Shown here piece after piece: positions 16,258 to 24,998 of a stretch of DNA of 64,000 bases; position 1 is the first letter of the stretch; every line of letters starts with the position of its first letter. A model generated the notes under the pieces. The model saw only the letters and a list, made by a program, of their open reading frames with translations. It ran no database searches and had not been told where the DNA came from. The stretch comes from G965247475 sp965247475 (GTDB lineage Bacteria > Chloroflexota > UBA11872), in the NCBI GenBank assembly GCA_965247475.1, contig OZ252016.1, forward strand, positions 1,302,001 to 1,366,000, in the 5' to 3' direction. Position numbers and translations under genes: made by a program.

Positions 16258-17295
16258 ATGCTCCAACCCGGACCCGCGCGGCCGCTGCTCGCCGTCACGA
16301 TGGGCGATCCCACCGGCATCGGGCCCGAGATTCTGGTCAAGTCGCTCAGCAAATCGAGCCTCCACCAGATCGCACGGCCCCTCGCCGTCGGGAGCGTGTC
16401 CGCGATCCGACGGATCGCGGACCTGATCGGCGCCGATGTCAGCATCGAGCGAGCCACTCCCGAGACCGCCGCGTTCGAGTCCGGCAGGCTCGACCTTCAC
16501 GATCCGTGGGGCGAGGACCTGAGCGACCTTCCATTCAAAGAGATCACGCGCGAGGGCGGCCGCGCCGCCGCCGAAGCGGTGATCGAGGCGGCCCGGCTGG
16601 CGATGGACGGGCGAGTGGATGCCATCGTCACCGGCCCCATGCACAAGGAAGCGATCAACCGGGCGGGGTACCACTACGCCGGTCACACCGAGCTGCTGGC
16701 CGACATCACCAAGGCACCGGGCGCGCGCATGTTGCTGGTGGCGCCCAATCTGCGGGTGATCCACAACAGCACGCACGTCTCGCTGCGCCACGCGATCGAG
16801 CGTGTGACGACCGAGAACGTGCTGTATTGCATCCGGCTGCTCAACGACTCGCTCAAACAGATGGGCTTCGCGGCGCCGCGCATTGCCGTCAACGGGCTCA
16901 ACCCGCACGCCGGCGAGGATCGGCTCTTCGGCAACGAAGACGCGGATGAGATCGTGCCCGCCATCGAGGCCGCGAGAGCCGACGGCATCGACGCCCGTGG
17001 ACCCGAGCCGGCGGACACGGTCTACAACAAAGCCGTCGGAGGTCGCTTTGACGGGATCGTGGCGATGTACCACGACCAGGGCCATGTGGCGGTGAAGCTG
17101 GCCGGGTTCTTCGACGGTGTGAACGTGTCGCTGGGCCTCCCCATCATTCGCACCAGCGTCGACCACGGCACCGCGTTCGGGCGCGCCGGCGAAGGACGCG
17201 CGCGCGAGGACAGTCTGGACGCGGCGATCCGGCTAGCCGCTACGATGGCGACGCGGGCCGCGCACGAGGCGCCCGTTGCAACCGCCCTGGATTAG
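16258..17295 (+). CDS. pdxA2: 4-phospho-D-threonate 3-dehydrogenase (PdxA2-type)
   Basis: The 345-residue PdxA-superfamily enzyme should oxidise and decarboxylate 4-phosphothreonate (or phosphoerythronate) to dihydroxyacetone phosphate. The start MLQPGPARPLLAVTMGDP is followed by GIGPEI. Metal-binding His residues are in HYAGHTELLAD and YHDQGHVAVK, and the C-terminal IIRTSVDHGTAFG is characteristic. With the kinase upstream it converts C4 acid sugars to a glycolytic intermediate. A vitamin B6 role as PdxA is less likely because of this neighbour. It is followed by secG 10 bases downstream. Confidence 0.88.
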   Translation: MLQPGPARPLLAVTMGDPTGIGPEILVKSLSKSSLHQIARPLAVGSVSAIRRIADLIGADVSIERATPETAAFESGRLDLHDPWGEDLSDLPFKEITREGGRAAAEAVIEAARLAMDGRVDAIVTGPMHKEAINRAGYHYAGHTELLADITKAPGARMLLVAPNLRVIHNSTHVSLRHAIERVTTENVLYCIRLLNDSLKQMGFAAPRIAVNGLNPHAGEDRLFGNEDADEIVPAIEAARADGIDARGPEPADTVYNKAVGGRFDGIVAMYHDQGHVAVKLAGFFDGVNVSLGLPIIRTSVDHGTAFGRAGEGRAREDSLDAAIRLAATMATRAAHEAPVATALD

Positions 17296-17305
17296 GCAAG
17301 GTCGT

Positions 17306-17524
17306 ATGTCAGGATTTCAAATCGCGCAGCTGATCCTCGCGGTGCTGGTGATCGGCACCGTGCTCTTGCAGGCGCGAAACACGAGCCTTGGATCGCCGCT
17401 AGGCGGCAGCGACAGCTCGTTCTTCCACGCCCGCCGCGGCGTTGACCGGCTCTTGTTCAACTTCACGCTGGTGATCGCGTTCCTATTCTTCCTGATCTCG
17501 ATCTTCGCCGTTCGGTTCCAGTAG
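17306..17524 (+). CDS. secG: Preprotein translocase subunit SecG
   Basis: The 72-residue protein has two membrane helices (IAQLILAVLVIGTVLLQA and LLFNFTLVIAFLFFLISIFAV) joined by a conserved loop, LGSPLGGSDSSFFHARRG, the usual SecG layout. It is part of the SecYEG channel and aids SecA-driven export. The ATG at 17306 gives the standard length. Its last 42 bases overlap the convergent nuclease gene on the other strand. Confidence 0.88.
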   Translation: MSGFQIAQLILAVLVIGTVLLQARNTSLGSPLGGSDSSFFHARRGVDRLLFNFTLVIAFLFFLISIFAVRFQ

Positions 17525-18451
17525 GTCCGGCGCGACGAGCGAATCGTCGCATGCCGGGCTGAACGGGCAGCGCGCGCACACCCATTCGTCGCGCGTGCGC
17601 CCCGGCAGCTTCCAGAACGCGGGGAACGCCTCCGTTCGAATCCCCAGCACGACCGCCCGGCTTCGATCGACCAGCTGCTGGATCTGTTCGGCGCCGTACG
17701 TCGCCCGAAGCTGCTGGTGCGTGGGAGGATCGGTCGTCACGAGCACGTCCACCCGCACGTCCGGCACGAAGTAGGCGGACGGCAGCCGCCCCGGTTGCAA
17801 CCGAGATCCCGCACGGAATGCGGCGTAGCCCATCGCGTAGCAGATGAGCTGAAGATCGTCCGCCAGGTAGTTGACCGCATAGGGTCGATACGACGTCTTG
17901 TGATCGATCACGACGCCGTTCTGATCGATCAGATCGACCGTCCCGACCACCGGCAGGTCCAGACCCGGAACCTCGAACCGAAAGCGGTGTTCGACGAGAT
18001 GCGGCGTCACACCGGGCGCGATGGTCTGGAGGTAGAAGTCCAGAAGCATGAGACCGTCGTCGTGCGCCTGCTCCCAGGCCGCAGCGTCGTCGCCTTCGAG
18101 CACCTCGGTGGGCAAGTCCTCTTCCCAGGCGGCTTCGAAGACCTCGGTAGCTGCCTCCAGCGAGAGGTCCCTTCGCGTCCGCTTCTTCTCGGTGAAGTTC
18201 GCCTCCAGCGTCCGGTGAATCGCGTTGCCGAGCAGCGAGCGAGGGGTGAACCGGGTTGGAAGCCGATCGAGATAGCGATAGCGGTACTGGAGCGGACAGG
18301 TGTCGTACGCACGCAGCCGGGTCGGCGAGAGGAATCGAAGCGGCGGGGGCATCGATACGGTCGCGTTCGGAGATTGACGCTCGAGCAATCGACTCAGTCT
18401 AGCGGCGGCGGTCGACGGCGCAGGTGCCTGTGACACACTCGCCTGCGACAT
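17483..18451 (-). CDS. RecB-like PD-(D/E)XK nuclease with probable Fe-S cluster
   Basis: The 322-residue protein resembles the nuclease domain of RecB, AddB and Cas4. In order: SPTRLRAYDTCPLQYRYRYL (first Cys), GNAIHRTLE (His), GTVDLIDQNGVVIDHKTSY (the Asp and DxK catalytic motifs), DDLQLICYAMGY (motif with Gln and Tyr) and CARCPFSPAC near the C terminus. One N-terminal and three C-terminal Cys match the 4Fe-4S arrangement of the family. There is no helicase domain and no cas gene nearby, so a stand-alone repair or processing exonuclease is likely. It converges on and overlaps secG. Confidence 0.87.
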   Translation of the reverse strand: MSQASVSQAPAPSTAAARLSRLLERQSPNATVSMPPPLRFLSPTRLRAYDTCPLQYRYRYLDRLPTRFTPRSLLGNAIHRTLEANFTEKKRTRRDLSLEAATEVFEAAWEEDLPTEVLEGDDAAAWEQAHDDGLMLLDFYLQTIAPGVTPHLVEHRFRFEVPGLDLPVVGTVDLIDQNGVVIDHKTSYRPYAVNYLADDLQLICYAMGYAAFRAGSRLQPGRLPSAYFVPDVRVDVLVTTDPPTHQQLRATYGAEQIQQLVDRSRAVVLGIRTEAFPAFWKLPGRTRDEWVCARCPFSPACDDSLVAPDLLEPNGEDRDQEE

Positions 18452-18514
18452 CCGCAGGGCAGATGGCGTGAGCTCCTCCGCGGCGAACAGTCCACGATCT
18501 CACCCACGGGTCCC

Positions 18515-19537
18515 GTGACATCCCACCCGGTTCCCGAGGCCTCGGTCGTCGTGGTGACATGGAACGGTCGGGATCTCCTGGAGCAGTCGCTGCCGGCGAT
18601 CATCGGGCAGCGCGATGTGCACCACGAAGTCATCGTCGTTGACAACGGATCGGGCGACGGAACCGCCGAATGGATCGCGCGGGCGCATCCCAGCGTGCGA
18701 CTCCACCGATTGCCGTCCAATCTCGGCTTTGCCGCCGCCAACAACCTCGCGTTCGAACTGGCCCGCGCGCCGCTGATCGCAACCATCAACAACGACGCCG
18801 TCCCAGACCCCGATTGGCTGGCGTGCTTGCTTTCGGCCGCCCGCGAGCACCCGGAGGCCGGCATGTGGGCGAGCCGCATGGTGTTTGCCCACGACCCTGA
18901 AACCATCAACGCCGCCGGGATCTCGACCGACGCGCTGGGAATCGCGTGGGATCGGTACTCAGGACGCCGCGTCGGCGGTGACCGCGAGGGGGAGGTGTTC
19001 GGTGCGTCCGCCGGGGCGGCGCTCTACCGGCGCGAGCTCCTGGACGCGACCGAAGGGTTCGACCCCAGCTTCTTCGCATACCTCGAGGACGTCGATCTGG
19101 CCTGGCGGGCGCGCTGGCTCGGCTGGATGGCCTGGTACGTGCCGGAAGCCAGGGTCGTGCACGCGCACTCGGCGACCGGCATTGAGGAGTCGCCCACCAA
19201 GACCTACTACCTGGGGCGGAACAAGTTCCTGACGATCTTCAAGAACTATCCCGCCGGCGCGCTGCTCAGGTACCTGCCGCTGCTGCTGGCGTACGACCTT
19301 GCCTCGGTGCCGATCACCATCGTGCGCCAGCGGAATCTGGCCGCGCTGCGCGGCCGGTTGGCGGCGCTGGCCGCGCTGCCGCGGCTTCGGCGCGCGCGCC
19401 GCCAGGTGATGGCCGGACGCCGCGTGGAGTGGCGCGATATCAAGTCGCACCTGGACCCGGTCGCGCCGCCGTGGACCGTGTGGCGCCGATACCGCCGCCT
19501 GCGGCGAACGCTGGCGCTGCGGCCATCGCCGGATTAG
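18515..19537 (+). CDS. Family 2 glycosyltransferase
   Basis: The 340-residue GT-A fold enzyme opens with SVVVVTWNGRDLLEQSLPAI and VIVVDNGSGDGTAEWI. The DxD-like metal site is NNDAVPD, and AYLEDVDLAWRARWLGW with SATGIEESPTKTYYLGRNKF places it with rhamnosyl- or galactofuranosyl-transferase-like proteins of the cell envelope. The C terminus is basic. GTG at 18515 is the start, divergent from the nuclease gene across 63 bases. Donor and acceptor sugars are unknown. Confidence 0.88.
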   Translation: MTSHPVPEASVVVVTWNGRDLLEQSLPAIIGQRDVHHEVIVVDNGSGDGTAEWIARAHPSVRLHRLPSNLGFAAANNLAFELARAPLIATINNDAVPDPDWLACLLSAAREHPEAGMWASRMVFAHDPETINAAGISTDALGIAWDRYSGRRVGGDREGEVFGASAGAALYRRELLDATEGFDPSFFAYLEDVDLAWRARWLGWMAWYVPEARVVHAHSATGIEESPTKTYYLGRNKFLTIFKNYPAGALLRYLPLLLAYDLASVPITIVRQRNLAALRGRLAALAALPRLRRARRQVMAGRRVEWRDIKSHLDPVAPPWTVWRRYRRLRRTLALRPSPD

Positions 19538-19565
19538 CCCAAACGCCCCTCTGCTAGACTCGCCG

Positions 19566-19642
<77 letters not shown>

Positions 19643-19853
19643 CCGGCCGTTGGACTGCCCTCTTCCCGAGCAGACGCGACACCTCCCCGCTGCCAGGCAC
19701 CGGCTCGCAGCACGCAGCCTGGGCCGGCTGGCCGGCGAGGCCGGTCGGCGGGGGCCGTTCGAACCGAGACTGAGGCGCGCGCGGCGAACTTGCACACCTG
19801 GACGCTCTGTCGAGCCCGTGACGTATTGCCACCGCTCGTACGACCTGTGACGC

Positions 19854-20924
19854 CTATGCGCCCCTGGCGGCGGCCTCGAATTCCACGTCGTCCGCAAGGT
19901 CGCCGAACTCCGCCAGGACGCGTGCTCGCCGCCAGACCGACCGCGATGGATCACGGTTCGCCGCCGCGCGCAGGAGGCCCATGACCTCGCGGCGATCGTG
20001 GGTGGTCGCCCATACGGATGCGGCCAGCCAGATGTATGCGTGAAGGGGCGCGCGGTCGGGTCTCGCTCGAATCGACTCTCGGAACAAGGGGGCCGCGCGC
20101 ACATACTGCTGCGCGGAATAGAGGCTCGCGGCAGCGTTGTGACAGAGCATTCCGTATTGCTGCGGGCCATGGCCGGCGTCCGGGTACGCGGTTTGAAACA
20201 CTGCCAGGCGCGCCGTCACCCGGTCAGCCACGGCATCGAACTCCGGGCCGCGACCACCCCGCGAGAGCGCGCCCATGCGCGCGAATTCCGCTTCCAGGCG
20301 CACGCCCTCAACCTGTTCCCATGCCGGATAGCGATCGGCCAGCGCGCTGATCCGGTCAGCGGCGACCAGCGCGTCGTCGATCCGTGCGTCTTGCTCAAGC
20401 ACCCGCGCTTCAGTGCGGCTGAGCTGAAACCACCACCAGCGGGTCCGCTCGCTGACGGGAACGGCGGTGCGCAATCCACGCACGATGGCCAGCCACGCCT
20501 CCAGCTGCCCGCTCGCCCACCACGCCAGAGCTTGCGACCCGTCGTGCATCACCCATAGCAAGCGGTGGGGTTCAAGTCGTTCCGCCGCCCAGGCATAGAA
20601 GCCGCGCTGTGATGCCACCGCGTCGCCGAAGCGACAGAGCACCGCGAGCGCGTCGGTTCGCTCCCAGCGCGCCCACGCCTCCTCCTCGGTATCCAGATCT
20701 CGCGCCAAGTACTCGGTGAGCAGATCGACCCTCGCAGCCGTCTTGCCAAGTCGGTCGAAGAGCTGAGCCGCAGCCCGAACGTTCTTGGGTGCAAGGCGCT
20801 GTTCCGCGGTCAACTGTTGGAACGCGGCCATTCCGTCCGTGAGCAGCGAGTGATCAGCCGACGAGATGTCGACCGCCGCCTGCCGCTCGTATGCGCCGAT
20901 GCAATGCCGAAGCTCCGAGGGCAT
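19854..20924 (-). CDS. Helical-repeat (TPR-like) protein of unknown function
   Basis: From ATG at 20924 the protein has 356 residues, almost wholly alpha-helical. Segments such as AAAQLFDRLGKTAARVDLLTE and LCHNAAASLYSAQQYVRAAP look like degenerate TPR units, with AAPLFRESIRARPDRAPLHA as the clearest. No catalytic domain, signal or membrane segment is seen. A longer reading to 21260 would run antisense through the toxin-like gene and is less likely. It stands between tRNA-Pro and the toxin-antitoxin pair. The function is unknown. Confidence 0.6.
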   Translation of the reverse strand: MPSELRHCIGAYERQAAVDISSADHSLLTDGMAAFQQLTAEQRLAPKNVRAAAQLFDRLGKTAARVDLLTEYLARDLDTEEEAWARWERTDALAVLCRFGDAVASQRGFYAWAAERLEPHRLLWVMHDGSQALAWWASGQLEAWLAIVRGLRTAVPVSERTRWWWFQLSRTEARVLEQDARIDDALVAADRISALADRYPAWEQVEGVRLEAEFARMGALSRGGRGPEFDAVADRVTARLAVFQTAYPDAGHGPQQYGMLCHNAAASLYSAQQYVRAAPLFRESIRARPDRAPLHAYIWLAASVWATTHDRREVMGLLRAAANRDPSRSVWRRARVLAEFGDLADDVEFEAAARGA

Positions 20925-21044
20925 CTGCCATCCTCGGTATTCCGCACCCCGCTCGACCACGATACCGACGGGCCGTGCCTGCAACCGTGAGCGAAGCTGC
21001 GGAGACCGCGTAGTCGACGGTCTTACAATGAATCGGCGGTCGGG

Positions 21045-21386
21045 GTGCAGTTGACGTTGCCCGCGCTCCCGGCACGCCCGCGCCGGCGCCCACGGCGGCG
21101 CTTCACCGATGAGCACGGAAACGAGGTCCGGTTCACGGACGAGCGGCTCCGGCACATGCTGCGAAGGCACCCGGAAATGGCCTTTCAACTGCATCGGCTC
21201 GCCGAGACCCTCGCCAGGCCGAACGCGGTGCGGGTCTCCAAACCTGATCCGGCCGTCCAACTCTGCTACCGGAGCTACCCCGATCTGAGGGGCAGGAATC
21301 GCTACCTCTGCCTAGTGGTAAGAAAGCGGAGCAGCCATTCCTTCATCCTCACAGGCTACCTGGACCGGAGAATCAAAGGAGATTGA
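21045..21386 (+). CDS. Predicted toxin of the PBECR-like nuclease group, partner of DUF2283
   Basis: The 113-residue protein has the sequence pattern VRFTDERLRHMLRRHPEM near the middle and RYLCLVVRKRSSHSFILTGY followed by LDRRIKGD at the end. From memory, cyanobacterial and other genomes carry proteins with this pattern (H-x(3)-HPEM ... FxLTxYxxRxIK) directly before DUF2283 genes, and a barnase/EndoU/RelE-like nuclease fold has been proposed for them. GTG at 21045 is the start, with a likely -10 box TACAAT at 21024-21029. The next gene follows within 3 bases, the usual toxin-antitoxin spacing. Confidence 0.68.
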   Translation: MQLTLPALPARPRRRPRRRFTDEHGNEVRFTDERLRHMLRRHPEMAFQLHRLAETLARPNAVRVSKPDPAVQLCYRSYPDLRGRNRYLCLVVRKRSSHSFILTGYLDRRIKGD

Positions 21387-21388
21387 GC

Positions 21389-21982
21389 ATGACGAGCAGA
21401 AAGGTGTCCGTTTGGTACGACCACGAAGGAGACATGCTCGAGGTGCTATGGGCGTTCAGAGAGGGGTACTTCACCCCCACCGATGACGAGCGCATCCTCA
21501 AGCGGTTGGACGACGACGGCGAAGTCATTGGGTTTCTGATTCACGAGATGAGCACCGTCAAGCAGCCGACCCCCCTGGAGTTCGAGCTGGCTTCCGAGAC
21601 GCCCGCCGATGATGTCATCAACGTCACCGCAAGGCAGGCCGCCGATGAACTGGGTATCTCGGATCGCAGACTGCGCCAGCTGGCTCGCGATGGGCGGTTG
21701 CGGCGTGGGCCGAGGCGCAGGGCGTGTCAGCGACGTCGGTGCGCGGCATGCGCGAGATCATCGACGTATTCGCCGCCGACCCCGACGCTCCAAACCTTGA
21801 CCTGGCCATGCGCGCGCAGCGGCGCCGCATCGTGCGCGAGTTCCGCGATGCGGGCCGGCGCAACTAGGACATCGGGTCGAAGAAGGTCAGGTCCTGGCCG
21901 AAGTTGTCCATGGCCTCGACCGCGTCGCCGCGCAGGCGAACCCGAATGTCACGCGTGCGGTGCCGCAGGACGATTTCGTTGA
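21389..21982 (+). CDS. DUF2283/HTH antitoxin-like protein with aberrant C terminus
   Basis: ATG at 21389 is preceded by AAAGGAG 8 bases upstream. Residues 1-65 form a DUF2283 domain (VSVWYDHEGDMLEVLWAF ... ERILKRLDDDGEVIGFLIHE). Residues 75-100 form a helix-turn-helix (VTARQAADELGISDRRLRQL) ending at ARDGRL, near position 21,693. From there the frame runs on for about 95 residues of Arg/Cys/Ser-rich sequence that looks untranslated in nature and overlaps the opposite-strand gene. In another frame, the same DNA encodes the normal-looking tail of a different protein. The antitoxin has probably lost its original 3' end in a recombination event. Confidence 0.65.
   Translation: MTSRKVSVWYDHEGDMLEVLWAFREGYFTPTDDERILKRLDDDGEVIGFLIHEMSTVKQPTPLEFELASETPADDVINVTARQAADELGISDRRLRQLARDGRLRRGPRRRACQRRRCAACARSSTYSPPTPTLQTLTWPCARSGAASCASSAMRAGATRTSGRRRSGPGRSCPWPRPRRRAGEPECHACGAAGRFR
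21694..21867 (+). pseudogene. C-terminal remnant of an unrelated gene
   Basis: Frame-shifted against the antitoxin, this 57-codon stretch ends at TAG 21865-21867 and reads AVAAWAEAQGVSATSVRG, then REIIDVFAADPDAP and AMRAQRRRIVREFRDAGR. The codons have GC-rich third positions and the peptide has normal composition and helical character, unlike the overlapping frame. It has no start codon of its own, so it looks like the tail of a gene whose 5' part was lost. I cannot name the family. Confidence 0.5.
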
Positions 21983-23426
21983 TCGGCAGATCGAGCGCGA
22001 AGGTGATGCGCCGGCCGACGGGCGGCTGGGCCAGCACGAGGTAGCGTCCGCCGCGCGGTCGCGACACGGTCGCGCCGCGCACCGCCACGCTGTCCAGGTT
22101 CGCCCAAGCCGGCACGCGCACGAAGAGCGGTCCGGGCCGCTTGAGAGTGACGCCGAGCTCGCCGTCGGGGTAGGGCGACTCGACTTCGATGGCCTCGGTG
22201 CGGTGGTCGAACAGCAGGTTGACCCAGTGACCCGCCGCGTCGTGCCGGGTCGCGTCGCGATAGGCCTCGCAGAGCGACGCCACCGCGCCGCCGACGATGT
22301 CCATGTTGAACGAGATGCGAGACGCCTCAACCGGCCGGTGCCCATAGGGCGCGGGGAAACCAAAGGCCCCCCAATGGCGCTCGGCCACATCGCGGCGACC
22401 GTCGCCGCCCGTTGGGTCGGACGGCGCCTGTATCCATGACACGTCGCGCAGCTGGCTGGGAAGCAGATGCCCGCGCAGGATGCGCTCGGCGTCGTCGTAA
22501 GCCTCGGGGTAGCCCCAGCGGCCCAGGATGAGCGCGGTTTCCAGGATGTCGCCGGTATTGTTGACCTCGCCGAAGTCGGGCTGCGCGTCCGGCAGGCTGC
22601 TCTCGATGACCCACCCCAGCTCGTCGCGAATCTCCCACAGTCCGCGGGAGTAGAAGGTCCTGACGCGCTCCATCAGCGGCGCGTCGCCCAGCAGGTCGGC
22701 CAGCTGCGCCAGCGAGGACATGACGCAGGTGGTGGAGTGCGTGTGCGGGCCGAAGCGCGCCGTGTCGTAGCTGCCGTCGGCGGTGAAGTGGTCCGCCACG
22801 GCCTTGTCCTTGAGCCGGATGGCCAGGTCGAGCGCCGGACCGTATCCGGTCGCGCGGTAGTACTTGACCAGCGGACCGATGGCGCGCCCCAGTCCTCGGA
22901 TGAATGTGGTTTCGACTTTGACGTCGATGCCGTGGGCGCGGGCGGCTTTCTCGCGATCCCAGCCACGGTCGGGGTCCCAGAGACGGTTGATCGCCTCAAT
23001 GCTGGCCTCGGTGACCTCGCGGGCACGCGCCGAGTCGCGGAAGCGCGCCAGCGCATAGAGCGCGTGGAAGCCTTCGCGCGCGTTGTGCGTGAGGAAGTTC
23101 ACCAGCGCACCGTCGGTCCGCTCGCGATTGAGCGGCAGCGGCATTGGTCCGCTGTAGGAAAAGAATGCGGCCCGCGAGTGCTTCTCAACCGCCGACTCGT
23201 CGATGGCGAAGCCCAGGGACTCGGCCGTCAGCAGGGCGTTGAGATGCCGCCCGGGAATGTGGGCCTCGGAGAACACCGAGCTGAAGGCCAGGTGCGGGTC
23301 GGGCCACACCTCGGAGCCAAAAAACGGGAGTTCGTCGTCGTCCGCGTTGAAGACGCTGGCCATCGTGCGCGCGCCCGCCTCGATGGCGGCAGCGATATCG
23401 GTGGTGTTGACGTTGCGCAGCTTCAT
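21864..23426 (-). CDS. Alpha/alpha-barrel glycoside hydrolase-like protein
   Basis: From ATG at 23426 the protein has 520 residues. The N-terminal two thirds look like an (alpha/alpha)6 barrel (HALYALARFRDSARAREVTE, GLGRAIGPLVKYYRATGY, FGEVNNTGDILETALILGRWG), and the last third is beta-rich (VTLKRPGPLFVRVPAWANLD and following). This layout resembles GH127/DUF1680-type beta-L-arabinofuranosidases and related unclassified enzymes, but I cannot point to a definite catalytic pair. No signal peptide is seen, so it would act in the cytoplasm. It is divergent from the GNAT gene across 52 bases. Confidence 0.65.
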   Translation of the reverse strand: MKLRNVNTTDIAAAIEAGARTMASVFNADDDELPFFGSEVWPDPHLAFSSVFSEAHIPGRHLNALLTAESLGFAIDESAVEKHSRAAFFSYSGPMPLPLNRERTDGALVNFLTHNAREGFHALYALARFRDSARAREVTEASIEAINRLWDPDRGWDREKAARAHGIDVKVETTFIRGLGRAIGPLVKYYRATGYGPALDLAIRLKDKAVADHFTADGSYDTARFGPHTHSTTCVMSSLAQLADLLGDAPLMERVRTFYSRGLWEIRDELGWVIESSLPDAQPDFGEVNNTGDILETALILGRWGYPEAYDDAERILRGHLLPSQLRDVSWIQAPSDPTGGDGRRDVAERHWGAFGFPAPYGHRPVEASRISFNMDIVGGAVASLCEAYRDATRHDAAGHWVNLLFDHRTEAIEVESPYPDGELGVTLKRPGPLFVRVPAWANLDSVAVRGATVSRPRGGRYLVLAQPPVGRRITFALDLPINEIVLRHRTRDIRVRLRGDAVEAMDNFGQDLTFFDPMS

Positions 23427-23478
23427 GGGAGACTCGCCGACCGTCCGCTCAACCGGGCAGAGTATAGGCGCGCCCCTC

Positions 23479-24114
23479 ATGTCCAGCGACGCTCACGCCA
23501 CGACCGACGAGCATCGTCAGGCACTGGCGCGTCCGCCGGCCAAGCTCCGAACGCACAGCGTCACGCTCCGCGGACCGCGGCTGCTTCTCCGCCCGCTGAC
23601 CGAGGACGACTGGGCGTCGCTGCTGGCGTGGAACAACGACCCCGAGCTGCTCCAGTGGACCGAGGGCGACGACGTGCAGGCACGCACGCTGGAAGACGTC
23701 CAGCGCATTTACCGTTCGATTTCCGTCAACGCGTACTGCTTTCTCATGGAACTCGATGGCGAGCCCGTCGGCGAATGCTGGCTGCAGCGCATGAACCTGC
23801 AACGGCTCGCGGCTCGCCATCCCGGCCAAGACGTGCGGCGCGTCGACATCGCCATCGGCGTGCCGGCGCTGTGGGGTCAGGGACTAGGCCGTGAGACGGT
23901 GGGGCTGCTGCTGGACCTTGGCTTCCGCCGCGATGGCGTGGACATCATCTATGCGTGCGTCGACGCTGAGAATCCGCGCAGCCGGCGGATGTTCGAATCG
24001 CTCGGGTTCACGGTCGACTCGCGCACCGACCACGCCGCCGGGTCGGGGGCCGACGCCGAGCACGACCTGCCACTCACGAGGGCGGGGTACGAGGATGCTC
24101 GGCTCAGAGATTGA
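23479..24114 (+). CDS. GNAT-family N-acetyltransferase
   Basis: The 211-residue protein has the RimJ/RimL-like layout: LRGPRLLLRPLTEDDWASLL at the start of the domain, AYCFLMELDGEPVGECWLQ, and the acetyl-CoA loop GVPALWGQGLGRETVGLLL, followed by YACVDAENPRSRRMFESLGF. ATG at 23479 was chosen because it directly precedes the conserved domain; upstream frames are antisense to the glycosidase-like gene. The substrate may be a protein N terminus or a small amine. Its end overlaps the convergent permease gene by 11 bases. Confidence 0.85.
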   Translation: MSSDAHATTDEHRQALARPPAKLRTHSVTLRGPRLLLRPLTEDDWASLLAWNNDPELLQWTEGDDVQARTLEDVQRIYRSISVNAYCFLMELDGEPVGECWLQRMNLQRLAARHPGQDVRRVDIAIGVPALWGQGLGRETVGLLLDLGFRRDGVDIIYACVDAENPRSRRMFESLGFTVDSRTDHAAGSGADAEHDLPLTRAGYEDARLRD

Positions 24115-24979
24115 CCAGCACAAGCCCTACAAGCGCTGCGGCGATCCCCAGCAAAGTGACGGGTCCGTGACGTTCGCGCCAGACGATCCATCCGGCCAGC
24201 GTGATGAGCAACACGGTGCCCGCGCTGTGCACCGGGAAGGCCACGGCGCCCGGCACTTCACGCAGCGCGGCCAGGAACAGCCAGAGCTGGATAACGTTGC
24301 ACAGGCCCAGGCCGACGCCCATGACGATCGGCAGCGGGATCCACGACCGCGCACCGACCCATCCCGCGCGCACCTGACCATCCCGACGAACCGGCGGCGC
24401 CGGACCATCGCGCCACCGCCATATGGCGAGCGTCAGAGCCGCCGTGACCGTCGCGCCGGCGAAGGTCGCGAAGACGAACGCCCCGCGATCAGCCGCCGGC
24501 GTGACCTCGTTGATGACCCTCCACAGGACAAGCGTGCCCGCGGTGAATCCCAGCAGACCCGCAACCACCGCCCAATACAGCCCCACCTTCGCCGCCGGCA
24601 GCAGCGGCATCCGCCGATAAGCGATTAGGGGCGCCGCGACCACCAGCAGCGCAATGCCGCTGAGCGTCACCGCTTCGGCTGGCTCTCCGAAGACGACCAG
24701 CGACACCATGATCGGCGCCAGCAACGACAGCGAGCCGAGCGCAAACGTGATCCCCACGCCTCGCTGCTGGAGCATGAAGTACTGCAAGACGATGAGGACC
24801 GCGAAGCCAACGCCGTTGAGCAACCCAACCCAGTAGACCAGCGGCGAGGCCTCCCAGCCGCCCTGAGCAACCACCCACGCCAGCGCCACCAGCGTGGCCA
24901 ACAGGTAGTTGGTCCCGGTGACGTGAAAGTAATGGACACGCTGCCGCTGGGCGGCGCGCTGAATGAGCCCGAATGCCAC
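24104..24979 (-). CDS. EamA/DMT-family permease with damaged 5' end
   Basis: The 291-residue reading has nine clear membrane helices and two EamA-type halves, with GSLSLLAPIMVSLVVFGEPAEAVTL-like and HSAGTVLLITLAGWIVWRE segments typical of drug/metabolite transporters. The family normally begins with a full first helix; here only its end (VAFGLIQRAAQRQRVHYF) remains. Upstream sequence belongs to a palindromic repeat element (about 24,995-25,080) and encodes Arg/Ser-rich sequence. GTG at 24979 is the best remaining start. The gene may be a recent pseudogene or a truncated but working exporter. Confidence 0.68.
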   Translation of the reverse strand: MAFGLIQRAAQRQRVHYFHVTGTNYLLATLVALAWVVAQGGWEASPLVYWVGLLNGVGFAVLIVLQYFMLQQRGVGITFALGSLSLLAPIMVSLVVFGEPAEAVTLSGIALLVVAAPLIAYRRMPLLPAAKVGLYWAVVAGLLGFTAGTLVLWRVINEVTPAADRGAFVFATFAGATVTAALTLAIWRWRDGPAPPVRRDGQVRAGWVGARSWIPLPIVMGVGLGLCNVIQLWLFLAALREVPGAVAFPVHSAGTVLLITLAGWIVWRERHGPVTLLGIAAALVGLVLVNL

Positions 24980-24998
24980 CGAAGGGGCGAACGCGGGT

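Noticed and set aside
16258..17295. Vitamin B6 biosynthetic PdxA
   Set aside because: The neighbouring four-carbon acid sugar kinase points to the PdxA2 subfamily. A search for a second pdxA in the genome would settle it.
19643..19853. Second RNA gene or attachment repeat after tRNA-Pro
   Set aside because: I see no cloverleaf, no repeat of the tRNA 3' end and no open frame with convincing composition in these 211 bases.
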